Below are positions 24,188 to 35,606 of a stretch of 57,701 bases of DNA, piece by piece (the stretch's first letter is position 1; each line of letters begins with the position of its first letter). The notes beneath the pieces are model-generated. The model made no database searches, was not told where the DNA came from, and saw nothing but the letters and a program-made list of their open reading frames with translations. This DNA comes from JBBRVP01 sp038246785 (lineage in GTDB: Bacteria > Actinomycetota > Actinomycetes > Jiangellales > Jiangellaceae), in contig JBBRVP010000019.1 of NCBI GenBank assembly GCA_038246785.1, positions 1 through 57,701 on the forward strand. Direction: 5' to 3'. A program made the position numbers and the translations under genes.

Positions 24188-26443
24188 TCAGGCCCCGCGG
24201 TCCCACTCTCGCTGCAGCCAGCGGCTCAGCCCGTGCTCGAAGCCTTCCGGTGTCGTGCCGAGCACGTCGCGGAAGGCCAGGACGGTCTGCAGGCTGCTGA
24301 AGACCTCCGACCGGGTGGAGGCAAGCCTGCGGTAGAGCAGCCGGAGCCGGTCCTCGTTCCAGCGGTCGGCGATGTAGAGGCAAGCCAGCCAACCCGCGAC
24401 GTAGTGCTCCTCCACGGTCGCCTCGTCGCCGTCGTAGAAGCCGGCGGAGGGCGGGAAGGCGTAGCCGTAGTCGCCGTCGTCGAGGCGGCCGGCCGTCCGG
24501 TCGTCCAGCCCGGCCGCGTGCAACGCCGCGATCGGGGTGTCCCGGCGCAGGGCGACGTAGTCGGCGAACCCTTCGACCAGCCACAGCGGCGCGCCGTCGC
24601 CGTTGACGGCGTCGGTCGCGGTGTGGGTGAGCTCGTGGCGCAGCAGCTCGGCGAACTGCGCCGAGCCCGGGTCGAAGGCGTCGGGGTTGACGATGATCCG
24701 GCTGCCGGACAGCCGGGGGGACCCGCTGCTCCACTGCTCGACGCGGTCGTAGACCGGCACGTCGATGGCTGCAGTGTGCTCGACCCGGTCCTCGTCTCCG
24801 CGGAACCAGGTTCTGAGCTCGCTCGTCCCCGACGGCAGGAAGACCACCACCCGCCGCCGTGCCTGTGCCGCACTGACCGGCCACACGCGCCGGACCGCCA
24901 GGAGCGCCCGGTCGGTGTCGCGCGCGAGGTCGTCGAGCACGTCCGCCTGGGCGGCCGGCCCGATCACCACGGAGCGCCGTCCGGCGGCCTTCGCGACGTC
25001 GCCGGCTTCCCAAGGGTCGCTGTGCGCACCCGGCGGGAGCATGTCCAGCCCGTAGCGGTCGCCGGCCAGCCACCAGCGCCCGTCGCGGCGGACGAATGTG
25101 TACGCCTGGGCACTGGCGACCGGTCCGGCGTCCGCGCCGGCGATGCGGTAGGTCTCGACCACGGGCGAGGTCCAGGCGGTGGCGCCGAGCCGGCGCAACG
25201 CGTTCGTGTCCGCGAAGGCATGGTCCGGGACGAGCGCGTAGGACAGGTCCTGCAGCGACAGCGAGCGCAGCCGCCGGAACAGCGCCGACTGCTCGGCCGC
25301 CAGCGGAGCCGCGCCGGGGAGCAGGTCGGCGAGAAACGCACCCTCGTCGCCGGTTCGCAGGGCTCGGATGCGTCGAGCGAGCACCGCGACGGCCGCAGCG
25401 CGCCGGGCCGTCGCCTCGCCACCGCCGAGGGGAGCGGCCGCCGGCGCCGCCGCGGGCGCGCGGCCCCCGCGCACTCCGGGGTCGTCACGGGCGTCGGCGT
25501 CGGCGTGCAGGCCGATCGCGGCACCGCTGAGGACGGCGAGCGCGGCGAGGCCGGCGACGGCGTGCCGCCCCCGCCGGCGCGGACGACGAGTCGTCGCCGT
25601 GGCGGTCCGCACCGGAGGCGCGAGCACCGACGCAGCCGCCAGCGCAGCGCCTTCGGGAGTCAGCAGCAGCCCGTCGTGGTCGCTGGCGTCGGTGCTGCGC
25701 AGGTGCACCGTCGGCGGCAGCCGGGGCGGCTCGCCCGGGGCGTAGCGGCTCCCGGCGCGCACGGTCACCAGCTCGGTCCCCGGCGGGGCTGCCTCGATCG
25801 CGACGCCGGAGCCGTTGAAGACGTCCTCGGCGTCCTCCCGCACGGCCCGGGGGACCACGGCGACCCGGTAGCCGCCATCCGGGTCGGCGACGAGGTCGCC
25901 GCACAGCGCTGCCTCCACGGCGGGTGTCCAGGTCGCCGTCCAGAACGAGCGCCGGAGGGCCTGGTAGTGCGATGGGGCGGCGTAGCGGCGCCCCAGCCGA
26001 TGCCAGGACGCTCCCAACCGCACGTGCAGCTCGTCGTCGACTGCGCGCCGCGTGCGACCCAGCGGCGCCCCGCCGTCGAGCAGGAGCAGACGCGGCGCCA
26101 GGTCCGGCGCCCGGTAGGCGAGCCGGGTGGCGACCCAGGCGCCCAGGCCGTGCCCCACCACGAGGTCCGGGCGTCTGCCGAGGGCAGCGACGAGGCCGCG
26201 GAGGTCGTCGACGTGGGCGTCCAGCCCGTACGGGCCGGGAAGCCCTTCGCTGCCACCACGCCCGCGCAGGTGAGGCGCCACCAGCGTCACCCGGCCGCCG
26301 AGCGCCTCGGCCAGCGGGGTGAACCAGGCCGCGTTGGCAGTGAGGCCGTGCAGCCCGAGGACGAGCGGGCCTTGGCCCGGCCAGCCGAGCGCCGCCAGCC
26401 AGCCGCCGCGGACCGGCGCGACGAGGTGGTCCGGGGGGATCAC
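24188..26443 (-). CDS. Fusion: degenerate alpha/beta hydrolase, membrane helix, HExxH metallopeptidase
   Basis: A 751-residue three-part protein. Residues 1-270 resemble an alpha/beta hydrolase (GLHGLTANAAW, DLVVGHGLGAWVA, SDHDGLLLTPEG), but the nucleophile elbow is G-H-G-L-G (97-101), with Gly99 where Ser is expected, so ordinary hydrolase activity is unlikely. An Arg-rich stretch and one hydrophobic helix (about 294-312) follow. The C-terminal part carries HELTH (603-607) with a downstream Glu (E624 in WLVEGFADY), the zinc site of peptidase-MA-like metallopeptidases. Predicted topology: hydrolase domain inside, peptidase outside. The GTG has TAGACT six bases upstream. I know of no characterised protein with this arrangement. 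Confidence 0.75.
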   Translation of the reverse strand: MIPPDHLVAPVRGGWLAALGWPGQGPLVLGLHGLTANAAWFTPLAEALGGRVTLVAPHLRGRGGSEGLPGPYGLDAHVDDLRGLVAALGRRPDLVVGHGLGAWVATRLAYRAPDLAPRLLLLDGGAPLGRTRRAVDDELHVRLGASWHRLGRRYAAPSHYQALRRSFWTATWTPAVEAALCGDLVADPDGGYRVAVVPRAVREDAEDVFNGSGVAIEAAPPGTELVTVRAGSRYAPGEPPRLPPTVHLRSTDASDHDGLLLTPEGAALAAASVLAPPVRTATATTRRPRRRGRHAVAGLAALAVLSGAAIGLHADADARDDPGVRGGRAPAAAPAAAPLGGGEATARRAAAVAVLARRIRALRTGDEGAFLADLLPGAAPLAAEQSALFRRLRSLSLQDLSYALVPDHAFADTNALRRLGATAWTSPVVETYRIAGADAGPVASAQAYTFVRRDGRWWLAGDRYGLDMLPPGAHSDPWEAGDVAKAAGRRSVVIGPAAQADVLDDLARDTDRALLAVRRVWPVSAAQARRRVVVFLPSGTSELRTWFRGDEDRVEHTAAIDVPVYDRVEQWSSGSPRLSGSRIIVNPDAFDPGSAQFAELLRHELTHTATDAVNGDGAPLWLVEGFADYVALRRDTPIAALHAAGLDDRTAGRLDDGDYGYAFPPSAGFYDGDEATVEEHYVAGWLACLYIADRWNEDRLRLLYRRLASTRSEVFSSLQTVLAFRDVLGTTPEGFEHGLSRWLQREWDRGA

Positions 26444-26449
26444 CGGCGC

Positions 26450-26455
26450 AGTCTA
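26450..26455 (-). promoter_or_regulatory. -10 element of the hydrolase-peptidase fusion (TAGACT), leaderless
   Basis: TAGACT on the minus strand ends six bases before the GTG at 26443, inside the short gap after dxs. Confidence 0.5.
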
Positions 26456-26472
26456 GGCGCGCCGGCGGCGGT

Positions 26473-28383
26473 TCAGGCGCCGAACGTTCGGCTCGGGGAG
26501 GGCTCGTCGGCGGCATCGAGGCGGGCGACCAGGCCGGCCACCTCGCGGGCGAGGACCTGCGCCGTGAGGCCGACCTCCGCCAGCACCTGAGCACGCTTGG
26601 CGTGCTGCAGGAAGCGCGCCGGCACCCCGAAGTCACGCAACGGCGTGCTGACCTCGGCATCGCGCAGCGCCTGGGCGATCAGGGCTCCGACACCCGACGT
26701 ACGGCTGTTGTCCTCGACTGTGACGACTACCCGGTGCGATCGGGCGAGCTCGACCAGCCCCGGGTCGACCGGTACCGGCCAGCGCGGGTCGACGACGGTG
26801 ACCCCGATGCCTTGCGCGGCCAGCCGCGCGGCCGCGTCGACGCCGGTGCACGCCATCGCACCGACGCCGACGAGCAGCACGTCACGCTGCCCGTCGCGGA
26901 CGAGGACGTCGACGCCGCCGATCCGGTCGACCGCCGGCAGGTCGTCGGGGACCGGGCCCTTGGGGAAGCGCACCAGTGTCGGCGCGTCGCTCACGCCGAG
27001 CGCCTCGCGCAGCAGCTCGCGCAGCCGGGCGCCGTCGCGTGGAGCGGCGATCCGCAGTCCCGGCACCACCGGGAACACCGACATGTCCCACACGCCGTTG
27101 TGCGAGGCGCCGTCCTCGCCGGTGACGCCGGCGCGGTCGAGCACGAAGGTAACCCCGCACCGGTGCAGCGCGCAGTCCATGAGGACCTGGTCGAAGGCCC
27201 GGTTGAGGAACGTGGCGTAGACCGCGACGACGGGGTGCAGCCCGCCCATCGCCATCCCGGCGGCCGAGGTCGTCGCGTGCTGCTCGGCGATGCCGACGTC
27301 GAAGCAACGGCCGGGGTACGCGGCGGCGAACGCGTCGAGGCCGGTGGGGTGCAGCATCGCAGCGGTCACCGCGACGACGTCCGGACGCGCGGCCCCGACG
27401 GCGACCATCTCCTCGCGGAAGACGTGGGTCCACTCCCGGACCGGTGCGCCGGTCGGCAGGCCGGTGGCCCGGTCGAACGGGCGCGGGCTGTGCATCTGGT
27501 CCGCCTCGTCCCGCTCGGCCGCGCCATAGCCGAAGCCCTTGCGGGTGACGGCGTGGACGATGACAGGTCCGCGGAAGCGCTTGGCGCGCAGCAGCGCCTG
27601 CTCGAGTGCGATGCGGTCGTGGCCGTCGACGGGACCGACGTACTTCAGCCCGAGGTCCTCGAAGAGCCCCTGCGGGGCGAGCACGTCCTTGAGACCGCGC
27701 TTGACTCCGTGCAGCGCCTCGTACAGCGGCGGTCCGACGAGGCGGGTGCGCCCGAGCGCGGTCTTGACGAGGTCGAGAACCTGCTCGTAGCGCGGGTTGG
27801 TGCGCAGCCCGGTGAGGTGGGCGGCCAGACCGCCGACGGTGGGGGTGTAGGAGCGTCCGTTGTCGTTGACGACGATCACCACCGGACGTCCGCCGGTGGC
27901 GATGGTGTTGAGGGCCTCCCAGGCCATGCCGCCGGTGAGCGCACCGTCACCGACGACGCCGACGACGGTGCGGTCGACCTCGGCTCGCACGGCGAACGCC
28001 TTGGACAGCCCGTCGACGTAGGAGAGCGCCGTGGACGCGTGGGAGTTCTCCACCCAGTCGTGCGGGCTCTCGGCCCGGCTGGGATAGCCGGACAGGCCGC
28101 CCTGCTGGCGCAGCGTGGCGAACCGGTCGGCCCGCCCGGTGAGCATCTTGTGGACGTACGCCTGGTGGCCGGTGTCGAAGACGACCGGGTCCTGCGGGGA
28201 GTCGAACACCCGGTGCACGGCGATCGTCAGCTCGACGGCGCCCAGGTTGGGCCCGAGATGGCCGCCGGTGACCGACACGCTGCTGACCAGCAGGTCACGG
28301 ACCTCCCGGGCGAGCGTGTCGAGCTCGTCGGCGGAGAGCCGGCGAAGGTCGCGCGGCTCGCGCACGCTGTCGAGCACACTCAC
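26473..28383 (-). CDS. dxs: 1-deoxy-D-xylulose-5-phosphate synthase
   Basis: A 636-residue Dxs, the first enzyme of the non-mevalonate isoprenoid pathway (pyruvate plus glyceraldehyde-3-phosphate to DXP). The thiamine-diphosphate motif GDGALTGG is at 145-152 with VNDN at 172-175. HLGPNLG (42-48), FDTGHQAYVHK (69-79) and the catalytic Glu in VGIAEQHATT are present. The start GTG-AGT-GTG (VSVLDSVREP) matches family N-termini and has GAGGAGTGAG upstream; an in-frame extension to 28515 lacks this. The gene precedes the hydrolase-peptidase fusion on the same strand. Confidence 0.95.
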   Translation of the reverse strand: MSVLDSVREPRDLRRLSADELDTLAREVRDLLVSSVSVTGGHLGPNLGAVELTIAVHRVFDSPQDPVVFDTGHQAYVHKMLTGRADRFATLRQQGGLSGYPSRAESPHDWVENSHASTALSYVDGLSKAFAVRAEVDRTVVGVVGDGALTGGMAWEALNTIATGGRPVVIVVNDNGRSYTPTVGGLAAHLTGLRTNPRYEQVLDLVKTALGRTRLVGPPLYEALHGVKRGLKDVLAPQGLFEDLGLKYVGPVDGHDRIALEQALLRAKRFRGPVIVHAVTRKGFGYGAAERDEADQMHSPRPFDRATGLPTGAPVREWTHVFREEMVAVGAARPDVVAVTAAMLHPTGLDAFAAAYPGRCFDVGIAEQHATTSAAGMAMGGLHPVVAVYATFLNRAFDQVLMDCALHRCGVTFVLDRAGVTGEDGASHNGVWDMSVFPVVPGLRIAAPRDGARLRELLREALGVSDAPTLVRFPKGPVPDDLPAVDRIGGVDVLVRDGQRDVLLVGVGAMACTGVDAAARLAAQGIGVTVVDPRWPVPVDPGLVELARSHRVVVTVEDNSRTSGVGALIAQALRDAEVSTPLRDFGVPARFLQHAKRAQVLAEVGLTAQVLAREVAGLVARLDAADEPSPSRTFGA

Positions 28384-28454
28384 GCCGGGCTCACTCCTCG
28401 CGTCGGTGGCCACTGCGGACTCCCGGCGGCCGATCGCCGGTCCGGGACGCCGCC

Positions 28455-28460
28455 AGTCTA
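28455..28460 (-). promoter_or_regulatory. Candidate -10 element of dxs (TAGACT)
   Basis: TAGACT on the minus strand lies about 70 bases before the dxs start, in the 162-bp gap after the preceding gene. No convincing -35 was found. Confidence 0.35.
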
Positions 28461-28545
28461 GGTGTGGGCTTGCGGAGTCGCCGGTCGAGACGCCGGCACC
28501 CATGCGCGGGTTCACCCGGCGGCCCGGCGGGCCGCCCAGCTCGGC

Positions 28546-28917
28546 TCACAACCGCTCGCGGAACCGCTTACCCCGCAGGGCGTCCTCGACCAGTCCCACC
28601 GCGCGCCGGGCCGCCGCGAGCCGGGCGCCCTCCCGCTCGAAGGCCGCCACCGCCGCCTCGACGGTCGGCGGGTCGGCGACTTCGTGCAGGTCCTCCCGGA
28701 CCGTCGCCAGCCCGCGACGGGCCGCCTCGACGCCGGCCTCCACATGCAGCGCCGCGAAGCGAGCCAGCACGACCGGGTGCCGGCGCAACACCTCGTGGGC
28801 CCGGTAGTCCGGCGGGCACAGGTCGAGCAGCCAGGCCTGCGCCGTCCGCTCCCAGCCCGGCGCTCCCGGCGGCCGCACCTCCGCCGGCCAGCCCGGCGGC
28901 GCAACCAGTCGGCTCAC
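28546..28917 (-). CDS. Hypothetical protein, 123 aa
   Basis: A small soluble protein, helical from about residue 40 on (HEVLRRHPVVLARFAALHVE, then VEAAVAAFEREGARLAAARR). It begins with a Trp/Pro-rich stretch (PPGAPGWERTAQAWLLDLCP). Such small genes often lie near acnA or dxs in actinobacteria, but I cannot name the family. The GTG at 28917 is directly downstream of a large palindrome that follows acnA. Codon bias is clearly coding. No catalytic motif is visible. Confidence 0.75.
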   Translation of the reverse strand: MSRLVAPPGWPAEVRPPGAPGWERTAQAWLLDLCPPDYRAHEVLRRHPVVLARFAALHVEAGVEAARRGLATVREDLHEVADPPTVEAAVAAFEREGARLAAARRAVGLVEDALRGKRFRERL

Positions 28918-28923
28918 TGGCCC

Positions 28924-28951
28924 GAGTTGATCACGTTAACGTGATCAACTC
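28924..28951. repeat. 28-bp perfect palindrome centred on GTTAAC
   Basis: From 28924 to 28951 the sequence equals its own reverse complement, with half-site gagttgatcacgtt and no spacer. It lies six bases upstream of the small gene at 28917 and downstream of acnA, and shares its last three bases with the next hairpin. Confidence 0.8.
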
Positions 28952-28988
28952 CCCCTTCCCGCGTGCTGCAGGGCGCGGGAAGGGGGAG
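28949..28988. terminator. 15-bp stem hairpin after acnA
   Basis: Perfect arms ctcccccttcccgcg (28949-28963) and cgcgggaagggggag (28974-28988) surround a 10-base loop. Its arm overlaps the end of the adjacent palindrome, so the two structures cannot fully form together. It probably ends acnA transcripts. A third partial copy (gcgcgggaaggg) follows near 28992. Confidence 0.65.
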
Positions 28989-29029
28989 TACGGCGCGGGA
29001 AGGGCCCGTCATGCGTGGGGCGCGCCGGC

Positions 29030-31825
<2,796 letters not shown>

Positions 31826-31905
31826 GCTCGCTCACCTCTCCGCCGTACGGGTCTCCGGGAGTCCTGCGGTGCGCCCATCCTGCCGCGATCCACGAGCGCG
31901 CGGCC

Positions 31906-31936
31906 ATCGTGCCGAGCAGATTTCTTGATGTCAAGA
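31906..31936 (-). promoter_or_regulatory. acnA promoter with palindromic TCTTGA-TG-TCAAGA element
   Basis: On the minus strand a perfect -35 TTGACA (31934-31929), a 17-bp spacer and -10 CACGAT (31911-31906) lie about 75 bases before the acnA GTG. The -35 is embedded in the inverted repeat tcttga-tg-tcaaga (31923-31936), an ideal place for a repressor. The rest of the 293-bp gap to the methyltransferase shows nothing clear. Confidence 0.6.
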
Positions 31937-32118
31937 GACTTGGCTACGGCCTCCCGCGCGCCGACCTCCGTGATCGGCAACCGCCCCCACAGTGCGCGCC
32001 GCCCCCTTGAACCTGCCCAGTGCTCGCCGCCCGCACCGCGCCCCGCCCGACTCGCTCCACCCGGCGGCTGTCGCCCATCGGCGCACGCTCGCGCGCGTAC
32101 TGCGAGGGCGGCTGCCGA

Positions 32119-33450
32119 TCAACCCGGCCGCGGAACGCCGGCCCGGCTGACTGATCGGCTGCGCTCGGGTGGTACGGCGCGGGCCGGGCGCAGGACAGCG
32201 ACACACTCCACGTGGTGGGTCATGGGGAACAGGTCGAAGGCGCGCAGCCCGTCGAGTCCGTAGCCCAGCCCGCCGAAGGTCGCCACGTCGCGGGCCAGCG
32301 CCGCCGGGTCGCAGGCCACGTACACGATGGCGCGCGGCCGGCGTTCGGCGATCTGCTCGACGACGCGCCGGGCCGCTCCGGAGCGTGGTGGGTCGAGCAC
32401 GACCAGGTCGACCAGGCCCGGGACGGATGCCAGCGCCCGGTCGACGTGAGACTCGACCAACCGCACCTGTGGCAGGTCGTGCAGGCAGCGGCGGGCGTCT
32501 GCCGCCGCTCGGCGGTCATCCTCGACCGCGACGACCGAGCCGGAGGCTCCGACCCGGTCGGCGAGCGCCGCCGCCAGCAGGCCCACGCCGCTGTAGAGAT
32601 CGAGTGCCGTCTCCCCCGACTGCGGCTTGGCCGCGTCCAGGACGGCGGCCACGAGGGTGTCCGCGGACCCCGGATGCACTTGCCAGAAACCTGCTGCGGA
32701 CACCTGCCAGCTCCGCCCGGCGGCCGACTCGCCCACGCGCGTGCGCCCGCGGACGCGTTCGACCCGCGGCCCAGCGGCGACCAGCACGGAGACCTCCGCG
32801 TCCAACCGCGGCAGCCGCGGACGCCGCCCGGCTCGTGGCGTGACGACGACCGCGCGATCGCCGGCCCCGGAGGCCACGGCCTGGACGTGGGCGACGCCGG
32901 GCCACCGCGCGGCGGTCACCCCGATGGCATCGAGGTCGGGCGTCGCAATGCGGCAGGTGTCGACCGCGACGACCTCGTGGGAACGGTGCCGGCGCAGGCC
33001 CGCCCGGCCGGTCGCGTCGACGGCCCAGTCGACCCGCGTACGCCAGCCCAGCCCGGCGTCATCGCCGGGCACCGGCTCGACGACGACCGACACGTCGAGC
33101 CCGGCGAGGCGGGCGAGCTGCTCACTCACCACCGCTGCCTTGAGCAAACGCTGCGCGGGCAGCGCGGCGTGCTGCCAGTCGCAGCCGCCGCAGCGCCCCG
33201 GGCCCGCCCACGGGCACGGCGGGTCGACGCGGTCCGGCGACGCCTCCAGCACCTCGACGGCGTCGGCCCGCCAATGGGACGCCGTCTCGCCGGCCTCGGT
33301 CAGCGCGGCCAGCACGCGCTCTCCGGGGAGGGCGTGCCTGACGAAGACCACGCGGCCCTCGTGCCGGGCGACGCAGTGCCCGCCGTGGGCTACTGGCCCG
33401 ACACGCAGGTCGAGCAACTGGCTCAGGACCGGCTCCGCGGCTCGACCCAC
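32119..33450 (-). CDS. TrmA/RlmD-family RNA (uracil-5-)-methyltransferase
   Basis: A 443-residue class I SAM methyltransferase for RNA uridines. The order is an N-terminal TRAM domain (LRVGPVAHGGHCVARHEG), an iron-sulfur cluster motif with C79, C87, C90 and C166, the SAM site LDLYSGVGLLAA, and the catalytic Cys380 in YVACDPAALARD. Whether it modifies tRNA or 23S rRNA cannot be decided. The start overlaps the end of the permease gene by 28 bases; 33429 is an alternative GTG that removes most of the overlap. Confidence 0.87.
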   Translation of the reverse strand: MGRAAEPVLSQLLDLRVGPVAHGGHCVARHEGRVVFVRHALPGERVLAALTEAGETASHWRADAVEVLEASPDRVDPPCPWAGPGRCGGCDWQHAALPAQRLLKAAVVSEQLARLAGLDVSVVVEPVPGDDAGLGWRTRVDWAVDATGRAGLRRHRSHEVVAVDTCRIATPDLDAIGVTAARWPGVAHVQAVASGAGDRAVVVTPRAGRRPRLPRLDAEVSVLVAAGPRVERVRGRTRVGESAAGRSWQVSAAGFWQVHPGSADTLVAAVLDAAKPQSGETALDLYSGVGLLAAALADRVGASGSVVAVEDDRRAAADARRCLHDLPQVRLVESHVDRALASVPGLVDLVVLDPPRSGAARRVVEQIAERRPRAIVYVACDPAALARDVATFGGLGYGLDGLRAFDLFPMTHHVECVAVLRPARAVPPERSRSVSRAGVPRPG

Positions 33451-35492
33451 TCGCCAGGGTCGTCGGTCGCTCGCTCACCGAACGTCTCGTCGCCGCGCCG
33501 AACGGCACCTGGCGCCGCGCGGTCCTCCTGGCGTCGCTCGGCGGCTCGGGACGACTGAAGCTGCCAGGGCACGCTGACGGCCATGACGCCGGGCGTGAAG
33601 AGCAGTCGGCTCTTCAGCCGCAAGGCGCTCTGGTTGTGCAGGAGCGTCTCCCACCAGTGACCGACGACGTACTCCGGGATGTAGACGGTGACGATGTCGC
33701 GGGGGCTGTCCCGGCGCAGGCCACGGACGTAGTCGACGACCGGCTTGGTGATCTCGCGGTACGGCGAGTCGATGACCTTCAGCGGCACGGGAATCCCCCG
33801 CTCGTCCCATTCCTCCTGCAGCCGCTGCGTCTCCTCCTCGTCGACGTCGACGGTGAGCGCCTCGAGCGTGGACGGGCGGGCGGCGCGGGCGTACGCCAGC
33901 GCGCGCAGTGTCGGCTTGTGCACCTTGGAGACCAGGACGATGGCGTGCACCCGCGAGGGCAGCATGTGCTGCTCGGGGGACTCCGCGGCGACGAGCTCGC
34001 GCGCCACCGCGTCGTAGTGCCCGCGGATACGCCGCATGATCAGGAAGATGACGGCCATCGCCGCAAGCGCGATCCAGGCCCCCCTGGTGAACTTGGTGAG
34101 CAGCACGACGACGAGCACGATCCCGGTGATCGTCAGACCGGTGGCGTTGATGACCCGGCTGCGCACCATCTGTCGACGCCGCGCCGGGTCCCGCTCGGTG
34201 CGGAGCAGCCGCGTCCAGTGCCTGACCATGCCGGTCTGGCTCGTGGTGAAGGAGACGAAGACTCCGACGATGTAGAGCTGGATGAGGCGGGTGACCTCCG
34301 CGTCGAACGCGATGATCAGCACGATCGCCAGGCCGGCCAGCGAAACGATGCCGTTGCTGAAGGCGAGCCGGTCGCCGCGGGTGTGCAGCTGCCGCGGCAG
34401 GTATCCGTCGCGGGCGAGGATGGAGCCAAGGACAGGAAAGCCGTTGAAGGCCGTGTTGGCCGCCAGCACGAGGATGATCCCGGTTGCGGCGGCGAGGAAG
34501 TAGAACGCCGGGGGGAAGTCGGAGAACACGGCCCTGCCGAGCTGGCCGATGACGGTGGGCACGTCGTCGGGGTGGATCACGCGCCCGCCGTCGACGAGGC
34601 GGGCGCCGGAGTCGTAGTCGGCGAGCTGCAGGCCCGTCGCCCGCGACAGCAGGATGATGCTGAGCATCATCGTCACGGCCACCGAGCCCAGCAGGAGCAA
34701 GGTGGTGGCCGCGTTGCGCGACTTCGGCCGCCGGAACGCCGGGACGCCGTTGCTGATGGCCTCGACCCCGGTCAGCGCCGCACAGCCCGAGGAGAACGCG
34801 CGCAGGATGAGGAAGGCGCCGGCGAGCCCGGCCAGACCGTTGGGGTGGCTCGGCCCTGGGAGCAGCGTCCAGCTCGCGCTCTCGGCCTGCGGCAGATCAC
34901 CCTGCGTCCAGCGGAACAGTCCCCACAGCGACATGCCGAGGACCGCGGCCATGAAGCAGTACGTCGGCACGGCGAACGTCGTGCCCGACTCCCGTACGCC
35001 GCGCAGGTTCATCGCCATCAGCAGGAGCACGAGGACCACGGCGGCCTGGACCTCGTGACCCACGAGGAACGGCAGCGCCGAGGTGGCGTTCTGCACACCG
35101 GAGGAGATCGACACCGCCACCGTGAGCACGTAGTCGACGAGCAGCGCGCTGGCCACGGTCAGCCCGGAGGTCGCTCCCAGGTTGACGGTCGCGACCTCGT
35201 AGTCGCCGCCGCCGGATGGGTAGGCGTGGACGTTCTGTCGGTAGGAAGCAACGACGACGAGCAGGACGAACGCGACCGCGAGGCCGATCTGCCAGCTGAA
35301 CACGAACGCCGACGCGCCGGCCACGGACAGCGTCAAGAAGATCTCGTCGGGGGCGTAGGCGACCGACGAGAGGGCGTCGCTGGCGAAGACCGGCAGCGCG
35401 ATCCGCTTGGGCAGCAGGGTCTCGCCGAGCCGGTCGCTGCGGAGCTTGCGGCCGATGAGCACCCGCTTGCCGACGTCACCCAGGCTCGCCAC
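33423..35492 (-). CDS. APC-superfamily permease, KimA-like potassium importer
   Basis: A 689-residue protein with about 12 transmembrane helices followed by a soluble C-terminal domain (from about 480). The N-terminal signature GRKLRSDRLGETLLPKR, then ASDALSSVAYAPDEI, closely matches the KimA/YdaO family, shown in Bacillus to be a proton-coupled high-affinity K+ importer regulated by c-di-AMP. It is divergent from two RCK (TrkA-type) genes, supporting a role in K+ homeostasis. The GTG start has TAGCAT seven bases upstream. Earlier annotations often call such proteins amino-acid permeases. Confidence 0.82.
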   Translation of the reverse strand: MASLGDVGKRVLIGRKLRSDRLGETLLPKRIALPVFASDALSSVAYAPDEIFLTLSVAGASAFVFSWQIGLAVAFVLLVVVASYRQNVHAYPSGGGDYEVATVNLGATSGLTVASALLVDYVLTVAVSISSGVQNATSALPFLVGHEVQAAVVLVLLLMAMNLRGVRESGTTFAVPTYCFMAAVLGMSLWGLFRWTQGDLPQAESASWTLLPGPSHPNGLAGLAGAFLILRAFSSGCAALTGVEAISNGVPAFRRPKSRNAATTLLLLGSVAVTMMLSIILLSRATGLQLADYDSGARLVDGGRVIHPDDVPTVIGQLGRAVFSDFPPAFYFLAAATGIILVLAANTAFNGFPVLGSILARDGYLPRQLHTRGDRLAFSNGIVSLAGLAIVLIIAFDAEVTRLIQLYIVGVFVSFTTSQTGMVRHWTRLLRTERDPARRRQMVRSRVINATGLTITGIVLVVVLLTKFTRGAWIALAAMAVIFLIMRRIRGHYDAVARELVAAESPEQHMLPSRVHAIVLVSKVHKPTLRALAYARAARPSTLEALTVDVDEEETQRLQEEWDERGIPVPLKVIDSPYREITKPVVDYVRGLRRDSPRDIVTVYIPEYVVGHWWETLLHNQSALRLKSRLLFTPGVMAVSVPWQLQSSRAAERRQEDRAAPGAVRRGDETFGERATDDPGEWVEPRSRS

Positions 35493-35499
35493 GGATCGA

Positions 35500-35505
35500 A
35501 TGCTA
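35500..35505 (-). promoter_or_regulatory. -10 element of the KimA-like gene (TAGCAT), leaderless
   Basis: TAGCAT on the minus strand ends seven bases before the GTG at 35492. Confidence 0.5.
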
Positions 35506-35563
35506 GGGCCGGAGCCCGGAACTGCGAGCCGCCCGGCTGCTGATCGCGCGCGAGGCCCCCGTG

Positions 35564-35569
35564 TAGCGT
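35564..35569 (+). promoter_or_regulatory. -10 element of ceoBC (TAGCGT)
   Basis: TAGCGT lies about 40 bases before the ceoB GTG, leaving a short leader with an AGGAGGG ribosome binding site. It is divergent from the KimA-like promoter in a 114-bp gap. Confidence 0.4.
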
Positions 35570-35606
35570 TCGGAGCGCTCGGACGGCGCGTCAGGAGGGT
35601 CCACCC

